Positions 10,271-23,288 of a DNA stretch of 64,000 nt are shown piece by piece. The DNA is from Dioscorea cayenensis subsp. rotundata. Its lineage: Eukaryota; Streptophyta; Magnoliopsida; Dioscoreales; Dioscoreaceae. Location of the stretch: positions 21,240,461 to 21,304,460 of the forward strand of contig NC_052481.1 in the NCBI RefSeq assembly GCF_009730915.1, in the 5' to 3' direction. A program made the translations under genes and the position numbers. Each line of letters opens with the position of its first letter. Positions within the stretch are counted from its first letter, which is position 1. The notes under the pieces are model-generated. The model was not told where the DNA came from. It searched no databases and saw only the letters and a list, made by a program, of their open reading frames with translations.

Positions 10271-10589
10271 TAAAAATATCGATTAAAATTATAGTAATTG
10301 GTATACTATTATACATGTCTATACATAATGTTTTTGTTAAAAAAAAAATCATTAGAGTTCTATAAATGAAAAGGTCATTAAAGGTGGTAGTGTAATAAAT
10401 AAAGACCATACATCCCTTGCTTGTTTGCAGCAAAAAGAGATAGACATCCAAAAAGAAGAGGTGAGGGAGATCACATGAAAAAAATGGAATAATGGAAGTG
10501 TGTGAAGTTGAAGCTTTGGTTTCTTTACTTTTAGCTTACACTGTACAAAGTCTGATCACTGAGTGAGAGTGCTCAAGAAAGAGAAGAAG

Positions 10590-13500
10590 ATGTTATGCTC
10601 TTCTTCTTATTGCCTCTTTCTCACCAATGCTTCTCACTGCCCTCACAGCCCTAGAAAGTATTACCCCAAGGTATATGTGATCTTCTCTTTTCATTTCAAA
10701 TGTTTATTTGTTTGTTTGTTTGTTTGTTTGTTTGGTGATTTTGTGTTTGTTGATGGTGGTTTAACAGGTATTTGATGAATGTTTTGTTTGTAAATTTTGT
10801 TGTTTTTTCTTTGCAAATTTTTGATGGATCTCTTGTTTGTAAATGTACATTAATTTTTTCATTTTTGTTTTGGGGTGTTTGGTTGTGCTCATGCATCTCT
10901 GTTTTTCTTCTTTGAGGACAAGATTTTTTTTTTCTTATATATAAAAACCTAATCTTACTCAGACTCATATGCACTCTCAAATCATACTTTATTTAAACTC
11001 ATAATATTGGAAAACCTTTGAGTTATACATCAACATAGTGACGATAGGTATGTTTTGGGGGTTTTAGGGTTTTTATGGAGATATTTTTTTGAGTGCTTCT
11101 TTTTTCAAACTTTTTTTTTTAATTTGCTTCATCTCTTACTTTTAATTCTGTTGAATTTTGGTCTTTGTTTATCATTGCAGGTTCCGAGTGGAGTTAAATT
11201 TGGACAATCATGGTCAACTATAATTGCTAATGTTTCTAAAAGCTCTCCTTGGCATAAGGAGAAATCAGCATTGTACAAGAAGGTTTATATTTGTTTTAAT
11301 GTTCTTGCTAAGTCAATGTTACCGACATCATCATATGCCTTGTGACGGATGTTACGGTAAACAAATAATCATATTGATTAGGTTTAGGATTTTGTATAAG
11401 AGATAAATTAAATAATCCTGTATCAAATAAAAAAGAGAAAATTATGTGGGATGAACTTAATTGTCCTACTTCGAATAGTAGTATCTTGTTCTTTTCGTAG
11501 GGTAAGACCGTGAGGTTCAATATGGGATATGGGTCAGATCTGACAATTTCTCACATGAGCTGCTTAAACTAAAATTAGATTGATTCAATTCTCTATTTCT
11601 ATACAAAACAATATAAAAACAGTTTGATTTGTTTAAATATTAAAATATGAGTTCTTACTTGAATTAGAATCAGACTCGTGTATTCTCTATTCTATGTAAA
11701 CAAATGAATTAGACAAGATGAGTAAATTTGGAGTAAAGAGCAAATGGAGGTAAAGTTTTTCACTCTATGTTTGTTTACTACATGCACTAATCTTCCACTG
11801 CAACTTCTTGTAAGCTACTTCTTTCAGGAACTAGTTAACATGTAGAAGTTCAGTTAATTGAATTACTGTCAAGTGTCAATCAATGATTTGTTAAACATTT
11901 TTTTTTCCTTGCTGATTGGTGTTGATGTTAGAATTCCAAGCAAGATTTTGCAATGCAAACAATGCTGAAAGACGACTCAGTTATAAAGACAGTAGAAGAA
12001 GATGCTGAAAATCTTGGTATTTTCACTGTGGATCCATCACTGTTACCGTACAAGGTTCACTTTACTTATAGATCCGAAAGATACACTGAGCAGAAGGCTT
12101 TGATTGAAAAACATGAAGGAAGTCTTGAAGAATTCTCTCAAGGTTGGAATTTTTACTGCTTTTTACTGATCATTTAGCTTTAGTTTCAATAAATGATAAT
12201 CTTAGTATTAAGATAGTTGTTATTATAATTTTTTCATCTCAATCCTTTTCAGGTTATTTGAAATTTGGATTAAACAGAGAGGGAAACAGTGTAGTATACA
12301 GAGAATGGGCTCCTGCAGCACTGTGAGCTTGCAAATTACTAAGTTTTACAGCTTTGTTTTTTATCCATTACTATACATAGTTCACGTTGTATTTCTTTGG
12401 AGCAGAGAAGCACAACTTGTTGGTGAATTCAATGGATGGAATGGTTCTAAACACAAGATGCAAAGAAATGAATTCGGTGTGTGGACAATAAGAATCCCCG
12501 ATGAAGGTGACAAGCCATCAATTCCTCATAACTCAAAGGTTAAATTCAGGTTCAAGCATGGCAATGGTGTATGGGTGGACAGAATTCCTGCCTGGATTAG
12601 ATATGCAACTGTTGAACCCAATAGTTTTGGAGCTGCATATGATGGAGTTTACTGGGATCCTCCACCTTCAGAAAGGTCCTAATTCTGTCTTAAATTAAAC
12701 TCCTGTCTTACTTTACTGCTAAGCATTTGTTGTCGATTGCTTATTTTCATTTTTTGCAGATATGAGTTTAAATATCCTCGTCCTCCCAAACCGGCTGCTC
12801 CACGCATATACGAGGCTCATGTAGGAATGAGTAGTGCAGAGCCACGCATAAACTCATATAGAGAATTTGCCGATGATGTTCTCCCTCGAATTAAAGCGAA
12901 TAACTATAATGCAGTTCAGCTGATGGCTATAATGGAGCATTCTTATTATGCATCATTTGGGTATCATGTCACAAACTTTTTCGCTGCCAGCAGCAGATCA
13001 GGAACACCTGAGGATCTCAAATATCTCATTGACAAAGCTCATAGTTTAGGACTGAGAGTTCTTATGGATGTTGTCCACAGTCATGCAAGCAACAATCACA
13101 CTGATGGTCTTAATGGTTTTGATGTTGGACAAGGTACAGAGGAATCTTACTTTCATACCGGGGAGAGGGGCTATCATAAATTATGGGATAGTCGACTTTT
13201 TAATTATGCTAATTGGGAAGTCTTAAGGTTTTTACTGTCAAACGTGAGATGGTGGCTTGAAGAGTTCATGTTTGATGGTTTTCGATTTGATGGAGTTACT
13301 TCAATGCTGTATCATCATCACGGAATCAACACAGCCTTCTCCGGAAAGTATGACGAGTATTTCAGTGAGGCAACTGATGTTGATGCTGTTGTTTATATGA
13401 TGTTGGCTAATTCTTTGGTGCATAGCCTCTTGCCTGATGCTACTGTTGTCGCTGAAGATGTTTCTGGCATGCCGGGCCTTTGTCGCCCAGTTAATGAAGG

Positions 13501-15345
13501 CGGTGTTGGTTTTGATTACAGATTGGCCATGGGCATTCCTGACATGTGGATCAACTACTTGAAAAACAAAAAGGATACTGATTGGTCAATGAAAGAAATT
13601 GCACACACTTTAACAAACCGCAGATACACTGAGAAGAGTGTTGCATATGCTGAGAGTCATGATCAGGTAGACTTTTGTTGTGCTTTGTTAATGAAGTTAA
13701 TTGAAGTACTTTATATATAGTTTATATTTGTTTGTTTTCACAGGCAATTGTCGGAGACAAGACCATTACCTTTCTGCTAATGGATAAGGAAATGTATTCT
13801 GGTATGTCTGATTTAGAACCAGCTTCAGCGGTTGTTAAAGAGGAAATGCACTTCACAAGGTTCGTGACATGAAATTCATTACTTTATCTCTATTTGGAAT
13901 AGCATGCAATCCTGTTATAATACAGTAATTGTTATTTTGACAGATGATTCACTTCATAACATTTGCGCTTGGTGGTGAAGGCTATCTAAATTTCATGGGG
14001 AATGAGGTAATGGTGAAACGAATTATGAATAATAATATATCAATGTCCAGCATTTAGAATATCTATCTTCTTGTGACATATCATCATTGTAGTTTGGTCA
14101 TCCCGAATGGATCGACTTTCCAAGAGAAGGTAATGATTGGAGCTATGATATGTGTAGGAGGCAGTGGGACCTTGTTGATACCGATCACTTAAGATACAAG
14201 GTCAGTGCACTCGTTCTAGTTATGTTAATATGTATTGTTTTATCTTCATATTATAAAATGATGATATTTTCTTCTTTGATGGAATAATGTCCAGCACATG
14301 AACGCTTTTGACAGAGCCATGAATTTGCTCGATGATAGATTTTCATTTATTGCATCAACAAAACAAATTGTGAGCAGCACCAATGAAGAGGACAAGGTAT
14401 ATATATATATATCATTCATAGAGTACTCTGTTCTGCGAATTCTGTGAAATTTATTGAAGAATCTCTGTACTGCATATTGATACATGTTAACTTATTTTTT
14501 GCTGTTCAGGTAATTGTTTTTGAACGCGGCGATCTTGTTTTCATCTTCAATTTCCATCCTGAAAATTCTTATGATGGGTAAATACTATTATCTTCTCGAA
14601 AAAATTACTGAAAAAAGATTTCAAAAGACTCACGTTGTTCGGCTTTCGATCTTTAACATGTAGGTATAAGGTTGGTTGTGACTTGCCTGGAAAGTATAGA
14701 ATTGCTTTGGACAGTGATGCTTTTGAATTTGGTGGTCAGGGAAGAGTAAGTCACATTTTTATGATCATAACCATATTCTCTTCTCGATTTGTAATAACAT
14801 CAAAAGCTCTCATGTTGCAGGTCATTCATGATGTGGATCATTTTACATCACCAGAGGGTATACCTGGAGTTCCAGAGACGAATTTCAACAACCGGCCAAA
14901 CTCTTTCAAAATTTCAATCCCCTCGCACACTTGTTTGGTACTATACTTAAGTTGACAGGAAGAGAAACCCAGTCATTTTTATTTTTTTATTTTTATTTTT
15001 ATTTTTCCAGTTACCATACGTTGTACTATTAGTTACTCTAACATCCTCCCTTGTTAAACTCAGGTGTTTTTTAAAGTTCAAGAGGATTCGCTTGAAGAGG
15101 ACGACACAGAGGACATTGTCGATGAGAAGGAGGATCCAATGCAAGCCCAAGAGGCCATAACTGCTGCAGAAGCAAAGGAGGATCTCATCGGAGTTACAGA
15201 GGTCATAACTGCTGCAGCCGCGGAGGAGGATCTCGTCGGAGTTATAGCAACCATAGCTGCTACTGAAGATTTTCCAGTGGCTAACAATGAGACGGCAGCG
15301 ATCGATGAGGCAGAAGAAGGTGAAGACGCAATCGATGATGATTAG
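10590..15345 (+). CDS. SBE1: starch branching enzyme I (1,4-alpha-glucan branching enzyme), plastidial
   Basis: Class I (B-type) branching enzyme; it cuts alpha-1,4 glucan and rejoins it by alpha-1,6 bonds in amylopectin synthesis in plastids. Fourteen exons: 10590-10670, 11181-11282, 11932-12142, 12253-12322, 12406-12675, 12760-13666, 13744-13859, 13944-14006, 14093-14200, 14295-14396, 14510-14577, 14664-14745, 14821-14937, 15064-15345. A short Ser/Cys-rich transit peptide is followed by the CBM48-type N-domain ([16 protein letters not shown]) and a GH13 barrel. All GH13 signatures are present: [16 protein letters not shown] (nucleophile Asp), AEDVSGMPG (acid Glu) and ESHDQ. C-domain marker: [12 protein letters not shown]. 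Length is about 859 residues. One base is missing at the aaa of 13837-13839 (exon 7 is 116 bp, phase needs 117). The tail is an unusual acidic repeat. Confidence 0.93.
15151..15273 (+). repeat. 48-bp coding minisatellite in SBE1 tail
   Basis: Units 15151-15198 and 15199-15246 (48 bp each) plus a partial unit to about 15273 encode 16-residue repeats of the form E(A/V)ITAAxAxEDL(I/V)GV(T/I). They form an acidic C-terminal extension beyond the conserved enzyme fold. Confidence 0.85.
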
Positions 15346-15519
15346 AGAAATCACCGGAATGTAATTGCTAGTATTGTCTGCAATAAAAGTATGAATGTAA
15401 ATAGTGAGAATTGCTTCCCTTGTTGTGTATTTGATCTTGAATGCTGGCTTGTAGAAACTGAACCTATAGAACTGTGTATGAAGTTTTTTTCCCCACAAAT
15501 TTTGATGTTTTAACTTTGA

Positions 15520-15554
<35 letters not shown>

Positions 15555-16294
15555 AAAACATCCACTGCGGACGTTGAGCATGGTGGCAATTAAGATGCTA
15601 TAGTGAGACATGAGTTTATTAGTTTAGATTTTGTTGTTAAATTGATTGTTCTAGGTGTAATAGAAATAGGGTTAAACGGTTAAATATTATGTACAAATTG
15701 ATTGAATGGTTTAGATCAAAACATTGTATATCCCATTTTTAACTGTACTACTATTTATATGCATAATCCAAGAAGGATTAAAAATCTGATTTTTTTTTCA
15801 AAATTTAATTTTTCAATAATATTGATGCTTTAGAGGGATTATATACACGCACAAGCTCGTGCCATCTTCAAACTTTCATCATTAATAGTTAAGTTAAAAT
15901 CCAACGGCCTTCATAATAGCCTATACGGCACAAAAAAAATCTCATCAAAATAATACTATAGAACTAAATAATATCAATATACTTATAAATAATAGCATAG
16001 TAAAAATTAAAATATATAATATTTTAATCTGAACCAAAATTATAATAGTAATTCAATCAATCTATCGTCAACAACGGTGATGATAATAGTCTACAATGGA
16101 AAAAATTCTCATCAAAACACTGTTGTTAATGAAAGATCAGTGAAGGTCAAGTAATTTCGCCTTTTTTCGGGGGTTTTATGTTAAAAGAAAGAAACACGTG
16201 CATATTTGCCGGCCTTGCTTCAGTTCGCCCCCAACGCACGCCTCCCGCTTTTGAAATCAGATCGATCTCTTTCTCTCGCGCTCGTTGGCCGGAA
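15346..16294. other. intergenic between SBE1 and AUG4
   Basis: Contains the SBE1 3' UTR (AATAAA at about 15380), an (AT)n tract at 15520-15544 and AT-rich sequence without ORFs. 16160-16294 is the probable AUG4 promoter and 5' UTR. Confidence 0.6.
15520..15544. repeat. (AT)n microsatellite
   Basis: Roughly twelve TA units in the SBE1 3' flank. Confidence 0.9.
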
Positions 16295-19200
16295 ATGGCG
16301 AAGGTGCTCCAAGGGCAGAGCTTGCCGGCCGACGTGGTGCAGTTAATCGAGCAGCTGGAGCGGCACTGCCTTGCCGCCGATGGCTCCCTTGTCTCCAAGT
16401 CATCCCACTCCGACCTTCAGCTCGTATTCTCTTCGTCCCTGGACCCTGGCCCTTTTTTTTTTTCTTTCTTTTTGTTTGTGTGTCTTTCTTTGATTGATCT
16501 CCATTCTCTGCACCATTGCTTCGATTTTGACTCTAGGCCAGGGAGGAGATGTCCAGAGAAAGAACCCGCTATTTGGAAGCCATGGTATTCTTTATCTTTC
16601 TCGTTGTTCTTCTTGATTTCCACTTTTAGGGTTGGATTTTTGTTTTTTTTGTTTGATTTCTTTCAAACCTGGTTTGGTGAAGATCGAGCTATAAGAATGA
16701 GAGAAAAAAGGGTATTCTTGAGATATATTTTCGTTGGTTATTCAACCAGACCCAATTAGGAGATTTAATTTCTTGTTTTTCTTTGTTCCGCTGTGAATTA
16801 CTCTATGTTTTCTCTTATTGTTGATCTTTCTGGCTTTTATGGATAATTTCTTGTTTTCTTTGTGTCTAACTTAATTGGGTGAAGATAAAGCGAAAAGAAA
16901 GAGAGAAAATGGGAAATTTTTGACGACACTCAAATTTTTGTTCGTTTTCTGTTGTATTTTACGCCATCTTTTTCTCTAATTGAAAACTTGTTGGGATATA
17001 TGTTTAAAGGGAGTTTGAGTTTTGTGACCAAGTTCTCAAACTTCATGTGTGGTTTTGTAGGCGGTTTACTGTGAAGCATTAGCAATGGTTGAAGAATATC
17101 AGCAATCCATGTCTTCTGCGAATCTTGGGAGTGGCAGAGATTACTCTCAACAAGGGCTTAAGTGCTCCTCTCAGGTTCTGATTCCTTGTGATCTGTTTTG
17201 AATTTGATTTCAATACCAAAGCAAAGGTAGTATCTTGTGCTGAAATTTTTAGGGGAGAATGTATTGTTTAAAATTTTATGGGCAAATGTCTTCATTATCT
17301 TAAAAAATTTCATGGGCAACAACTGATTTAGTTTTGGTCCTAACTTGATCAATGTTACAAAAGCCTTCTGTGGTATTCATATATGATTATAAAATATTCT
17401 GTAGAATTTATAGATTGCATCACTTGGACATGTTCTTTCACTGTATGAAGTTAGAATATCTAAATATGGGGTTTTGACTAACAGCATGAACTTTGATGCT
17501 TTCAATGCTTTGCGTTTTTTTTCCTTGTGCTGAGGATTAGTTTGACATGCTCAGCTACTTTCAGGTATATGAGGCTCTGGAGCATCGCCTGGTTGTTGCT
17601 GAGGCGGCTCAAAGATTGAGACTACCACTTATTTCTAAAGATGGCGAAATTCATGAAGAAGAAATAGAGAAATGGAGTACGATGTCGAGCTCTCTTGATA
17701 GTAGTATCACACTCAGCTCGAGCTCCAACTCGACCAGTTATGTAAATAGTAATGCCAGTATGCTAAGTGGTGCTCCTTCGGCTAACAATTCTGATGTTGT
17801 TGAACTTGGTGTTGGCGGTGTACCCAATTGTTTTCTGGGAATAACGTCTAGTTATTTATGGCAAGTACAGCAACAACAACCCGCTCTGGATGTGGTACCT
17901 AAGTTCAGATTGCTTATTTCGTAGCTAGGTCTTGTTTTTTTCAAAAAAATTTAATTCACATTTTCAGAACCAATGTAGTGCAAACCATATTCATAAGAAA
18001 GTTCATGAAAAGTTTTTGTCATTGTAGGACATGATAGAGTATCAGAGGTCTGTTGTCCGGGAGATTGAGTCTCGATTAGAAGCAAAATGTGACACATTGG
18101 CTGATGTATTTGCAATGGATGAAATTGGTTGGTAATCTCTCTCTGTCTCTCTCTCTTCTTCTTCTTCTTCTTCTTCGTCCTTTTTTTTTTCTGGCTGAAT
18201 GCATAAGTTAGTCAACACGTGGAATATGGAACTGATTCTCAAATAAATTCCTCTGTCATCAGATTCATCTTCAATTAGTCATATATCAACTGCTCGACTT
18301 CCAGAAAGGTGAACTTTTTCCCAGTTGTGTGTTATTTTTTTCTCTTGTGGCAGTAGTAATGTAGAATTAAGCTATAAATAACATGCATAAGCTGAGCTTT
18401 ATGGGAAGAGACCTAGTTGCTTGGTAACGTTGGGTTGGTTGAAGCCCTAGTTAATTCTTTGCAAATTTACTTTATTTACTCTTTGCCTTCATGTGAACAG
18501 GGTAAAATTAATCATTGAAGAGATCGAAAGGGAAGAGGCAGTTTTGCTTGAGGATCTCAATTCAATGGATAGAAAATTTGCTGAACACTATAATGTATGT
18601 TCGCAGAAAGCATATAAATTCCTCTACTTCTTCATTTATTTTTGTATAGAAATTCAAATTTGCTGTGAAGAGTATACATACTTTCCCTTGCTGATGGCGG
18701 TGTCTGTTTATGTTGTGCTTAACTGAGTTTTCTTTTTTTGTTCTTTCGTATAAGGTTCTTGAGCAAATCCTTGGGGTGCTGATCAAGTTTGTAAAGGATC
18801 TAAAACTGCAGCACCAGCATGAATTTGTAAGCATGTTAGCCTGCCTAGTTTTGGCAATTGTTTTATTCAAAATTGATGTATATGCTCATTTATTATTGTT
18901 TACAGAGTTTTACAACATTATGGTAACAACTTTTATATGCTATTCTTACATGGAATAGGATAAGTTGAGGAAAACCTGGCTTTGCAAACGGTGTCAAACA
19001 ATGAATGCCAAACTAAGGTTTGTTTATATATATGTATATTTGACAAATTAGACACATGCCTGCCTTTTTCTTCAGTTCATCTTTTTATGCTTGAGGAATA
19101 TCCGAGTGATTCATGATAGGTATAAATTGTTTCCTTAATTGCCTAAGTCATACTTGTTTCAGTTTAATGGTTTAATCATTTAAAGGATCTGATAGAAGAC

Positions 19201-20126
19201 TTGTGACATTATTATGAGTTCTGCTACTCTCATGTAATCTATCAGTAGCTTTGTTCTTAATTAGCTCAATTTTCCTGCGCCTATTTTACCTGAAGTATTG
19301 TCATTCATGATATAATCATCCAATATGAAGTGTGTGAAAATAATGGAGCTATCATCTTACAAATTTGTGTAGAAATCAGATGTCTCTTGCTTTTAATGAA
19401 CACATTTAGCTTCATGTAAAAGAATGAACAAGTAGTGAGACATGGCTGTTCTGTGAAACTCTGTTGGAATTGTCTGGCAAAGAGTTCCATTTTCATGTTC
19501 TCTTTTGTTCCTAATCTAGTATCTCAATATGTATAACTGAACTAACTTGTTCATATTGCTTCAACAAAATAGTCTTAATAGCCATTGAACTTCTACCAAC
19601 AGGGTTCTGGAGCATCTTCTCTTGCGTGATACTTACACCAAAGATTCTGTACCTGCTTTGCATAGAATACGGTACTTAATTTCTTACTCAACATGGAATA
19701 TATTGTTTACATCATTGCAATGATGTTGCTTCATTTTCCATCTTTCTTATCTTTGTAGCAAGTACCTTGTGGAGGCTACAGAAGAAGCATCTATTGCTTA
19801 CAACAAGGCTGTATGTTTCTATGTTCTTATGTTCTAATAATCCAGTAAATATTTGAGTTAGTACTCTAATGCCATGCTGTTCTTCTGCCAGGTTACACGT
19901 CTCCGAGAGTATCACGGTGTTGACCCACATTTTGATACCATTGCGAGACAATACCATGATATTGTAAAGGTAAATTTACCTTTTTAATCCTTTGGTTAAT
20001 CCATCTTAGCTTCTTTTGATGTTCTAATTGCAAAAAGGCGACTCGCAGAAATTGGAGGGCATGCAATGGACAATCCATCAAGTTGAAATGGATCTCAAAC
20101 GCTCTCTCAATCATTCTGTTTCTTAA
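16295..20126 (+). CDS. AUG4: AUGMIN subunit 4 (HAUS4-like)
   Basis: Plant augmin subunit, part of the eight-protein complex that recruits gamma-tubulin to existing microtubules for branching nucleation in spindle and phragmoplast. Thirteen exons: 16295-16423, 16537-16584, 17061-17174, 17565-17894, 18028-18127, 18263-18308, 18501-18594, 18755-18826, 18959-19017, 19603-19671, 19759-19810, 19892-19969, 20049-20126. All phases close, giving 422 residues, the usual length. Recognisable blocks: LPADVVQLIEQLERHC at the N-terminus, EHRLVVAEAAQRLRLPLIS, a Ser/Asn-rich linker, then helical segments VLEQILGVLIKFVKDLK and LREYHGVDPHFDTIARQYHD. The intron 5 pyrimidine tract includes (CT)n and (TCT)n. No defects seen. 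Confidence 0.93.
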
Positions 20127-20353
20127 GTTTTTGTATCTAGTCTAGTTGGCTGCATAATATCTCATTCCACTCACCGTATTTGAGGCAAATTTCTTTTACT
20201 GCATCAGGGCAGACAAGTTTCTCTTCAATCTACCCTTATGTTTGTGTCACCCATTTCTGAGTCTGATCGCATTTCAGAATACATTGGAGTGTTCTGTTCA
20301 TAGAATATTTAGAAGCATCTCTGGTTTGTATTAAAAACTAGTGTTGTTTTCAG

Positions 20354-20455
20354 TTGTATGAGCTTGTTGTTTGTGAAGAAATGGACTCATTGATCAAACA
20401 AACAGACCAAACAGGCAATGGTGACGATGAAGATCAACCGTCTCTGAGAAAGATG
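20354..20455 (+). other. possible orphan exon downstream of AUG4
   Basis: A 102-bp interval flanked by tttcag| and |gtattc is fully open in one frame (34 codons beginning LYELVVCEEMDSLIK and ending SLRKM). It lies 230 bp beyond the AUG4 stop. It could be an alternative terminal or 3' UTR exon, or chance. No family recognised. Confidence 0.3.
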
Positions 20456-20726
20456 GTATTCAATTAAAGTTGGCAGATGGGTGTTACTTTGAAGAAAATT
20501 GTTTGTGATAGACTGAGATTAACGTATAAGTTGTTGGGTTTCTTCTGTAGATATTGTGGATTATTGTGGTGAAATTTGTTTTATTTTATTTTATTTTTAT
20601 TTTTGATTCACCAGGTGTGGCACTAAGAGCTTTATAGAGAAGATAGGATGTTTGAATTTGAAACTACTTCTTTAGGCTACTGAAATTTGTCACGTTCACC
20701 AACTCTGTAGTGTTAAAATTGTAGTG

Positions 20727-20781
<55 letters not shown>

Positions 20782-22793
20782 TAGTGCTTATTGAGAAATT
20801 GAGTGTAATTTCCCAAAAAAAAAGAGGGTATGTTGAATGTGTACTAAAACACAATAAATAAAAGAAGAAAAAAAATTTCCTTGTGACCTCCGTAGTTTCG
20901 GTATATTGTGAGTTTGCATGTAGTTTTCAAAAACAGTTTTGAAATAAGTAAAAAGAGGTCAAAATAAAATTAATTTGGATGTCTTAGATTTTATTTTATT
21001 TTATTTTGACAATTTTGGGAGAAGAAATTTAGATGGTGTTTAAGGAAGTAGTTGGAAATTAAGTGAATGTCATATTTCCAAATAAGAGGTCTTTTTACTA
21101 AAATTATAAAAATTCAAAATTAAAATATATTTGGATTTTTGAGCTAAGATTTAATGCTTTTGCTTGGATGGGGTGCATGAAAGTTTCAAAAAGTAAAGTA
21201 TAGTAAAATGAAGTTTTAAACTATATTTGTTTGGGGCAAAGGTAAAATAAGATAAAAGTTATTGAACCATGTAGTTCTTGATTTGAAAGTAATATGGGGT
21301 AAGATTATATACTATGATTAAAAAAAAATACCCCTTGAAATTTATACTTTACTAATGTATTATCATTTTATTTAATATAAATATATTTAATATGAATATG
21401 TCAAATATAGTTATGTTTCAAATGTCAAAAACTATATAAATATGGTCCATAGATTTATTTAATCAAGTCGGATCATTATATAATATCAACAACTACACAT
21501 TCATTTTTATTCAATTTGTTGATGAAAGCATATTTTCAAAAGAGTATCCAATTGAGTGTTCTGGTTAGAATCTGAAGTTATAGGAGGAGGGTGAGCCTAA
21601 AAATGGAATTATATTTACATTATAACTCATATGCCACATAGACCCTCCAATCCACATAATCAAGACTGTACACTAAAGCAAATACAATAATCAAATACAG
21701 TTAATTTTTATTAAAAAGGGATTTCATAACTTAAAACAACAAAAATAGGCAATCATATTGCCTTAAAAATTTCTTAAAGTTCATGGTGACATCGACACAA
21801 GGCAATGCTTGAAAATTTCATCAATTTGTCCACAAGCAGCAAAGCAAGACCAGAAATTCACTTTCCAATGAAAAATCAGTGCAGTCCACACTTACATTAG
21901 ATGACATTCACTAAAATTTTTTCATCATTACACAATTCAAGTTCTTAGACAATGAAACAATGGCTAACACATCATTACAAAAATAGTAGCCAGGCACAAC
22001 TTCCCCTGTTAAACAAGAAAAAGTTCAAAAACAAATTAGATTCATCAAGTAATAGATTAAAAGTGGCAATACGACATACTTTAATAAGAGAGATTTTCCA
22101 CTGTATTTGTGGCGGTGTGGACAAAATGTATATTCGATACTAAACAAGCCAATCAAATATAGCTTATAATTACTCATGGAACAACAGTTTTACATTGACC
22201 TGAATGAAAATGTCTCAATGGGATAAGTCCAATGACGTAATAGAAGAGAATATTTTTGGCCTTCTTGTAAAGCTAGGTGACATTTGCTTTGTAGTTTTCA
22301 CTCTAATAATCTAGCAAGTGATAAAGAGGTATAGCAAGGAAAAAAACCAGTAAAAGAGATTCACTTTTACTCACCAAAGATGGAGAAACATTCAGTTAAA
22401 ATCACGAAAAATTTAAATTGCTCATGCAGTGCACTAAGCAATTAGCAGTTTGGGTAACTAACAGCTACCAGCTGCTCTAAGAGTTCATATTGCATTTTGG
22501 TTTCAACAATCACTGAAAATTATAATCCATCAAAGAACAATTCTGAAAAATTAACTGCTATTTATGAATATCTAAAACCAAATTGATTAAGTGAATCAAC
22601 AGGAAAGGGTGGTGTGATTACAATACCTCAGCTGCTATATCAAAGTTTTCACATGTTGATCAAGATTTGTATTAAAGAGCATAGGCCTACAAAAGAAGAT
22701 AGATAGAAGAATATCACAACCTGGCAAATTATACAAGGTAGTTTGTTGCTCAAAGGAAAAAAAGTTTATCAAAGAGAATACTAACCTTACATT
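20456..22793. other. intergenic, AT-rich
   Basis: (ATT)n at about 20729-20783; otherwise no convincing ORF. The right part probably includes the 3' UTR of the minus-strand gene that ends at 22794, with a possible UTR splice donor gttagt just past its stop. Confidence 0.5.
20729..20783. repeat. (ATT)n microsatellite
   Basis: About 17-18 ATT units, the longest simple repeat of this type in the window. Confidence 0.9.
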
Positions 22794-23288
22794 TTAGTTG
22801 TGCGATTCATGATCACAACCCATTAACTTTAACAACAAAGATTTGCGATGCTCATCTGGACATCCAATCACACCTCCCAACATCTTTGGTTCTTTGATAA
22901 GGAACATATAAGTTTTGTTAAGAAGAGGTTGTGTTATTCCCATGTCCGTAAGCAAACCCCATACATCAAAATCTTTAAGTGGATCTCGGTTTGCAGCACA
23001 TTCTTCCAAAATATTTATGAATTTTTCTGTCATAGCATTTGATGCTTGAATCATTGCATTGGTTGATTGAACAATAGCATTAGCTACCGACTCAACCGCC
23101 ATGACCAAGTTAATTTTTCTTGTTTGGTCTCCTTCAAGCAGTCTTTCATGTATGATAAGCCAACCAATTACAGTGATAACAACTTGAGCTGCTGCTAAAT
23201 GGTATAAACGTAGCAATTTCATGAAAGGATTATCCAACGTAATTTGAGCGAGAAGCATTTTAGCTAACGCAATTTTTTCATCGGCCAT
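22794..23288 (-). CDS. small uncharacterised protein, possibly Myb/SANT-like C-terminal family
   Basis: Single coding exon of 164 residues. The ATG directly follows a splice acceptor (tctgtttag|ATG), so a 5' UTR intron (23289-24692) is likely. A matching donor, gtgctg|gtaatt, is seen at 24692 with a 5' UTR exon upstream on the minus strand. The N-terminal third has a hydrophobic segment (AAAQVVITVIGWLII). The C-terminus (LLNKTYMFLIKEPKMLGGVI, then a CPDEHRK motif) resembles the tail of plant Myb/SANT-like proteins of the Harbinger-derived kind, but the DNA-binding part is absent. It may be a short paralogue, a domesticated remnant or something else; function unknown. It shares a divergent promoter region with SmD3. 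Confidence 0.55.
   Translation of the reverse strand: MADEKIALAKMLLAQITLDNPFMKLLRLYHLAAAQVVITVIGWLIIHERLLEGDQTRKINLVMAVESVANAIVQSTNAMIQASNAMTEKFINILEECAANRDPLKDFDVWGLLTDMGITQPLLNKTYMFLIKEPKMLGGVIGCPDEHRKSLLLKLMGCDHESHN

Larger units (their letters stand above)
9159..10589. other. intergenic, AT-rich; low-complexity and tandem repeats
   Basis: This is the 3' flank of the APO gene and promoter region of the branching enzyme. It holds an (ATT)n tract at about 9977-10007 and a 55-bp tandem repeat at 10105-10270. No convincing ORF. Confidence 0.6.

Noticed and set aside
10702-10733. (TTTG)n tract as a functional element
   Set aside because: Simple repeat in SBE1 intron 1; no other support.
15078-15287. 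Ser/Ala-rich minus-strand frame
   Set aside because: Shadow of the coding minisatellite in SBE1.
14947-15561. 204-residue minus-strand frame
   Set aside because: Antisense to the last SBE1 exon and its 3' flank; low-complexity, no domain.
18042-18242. Acidic minus-strand frame
   Set aside because: Produced by the (CT)n/(TCT)n tract in an AUG4 intron.
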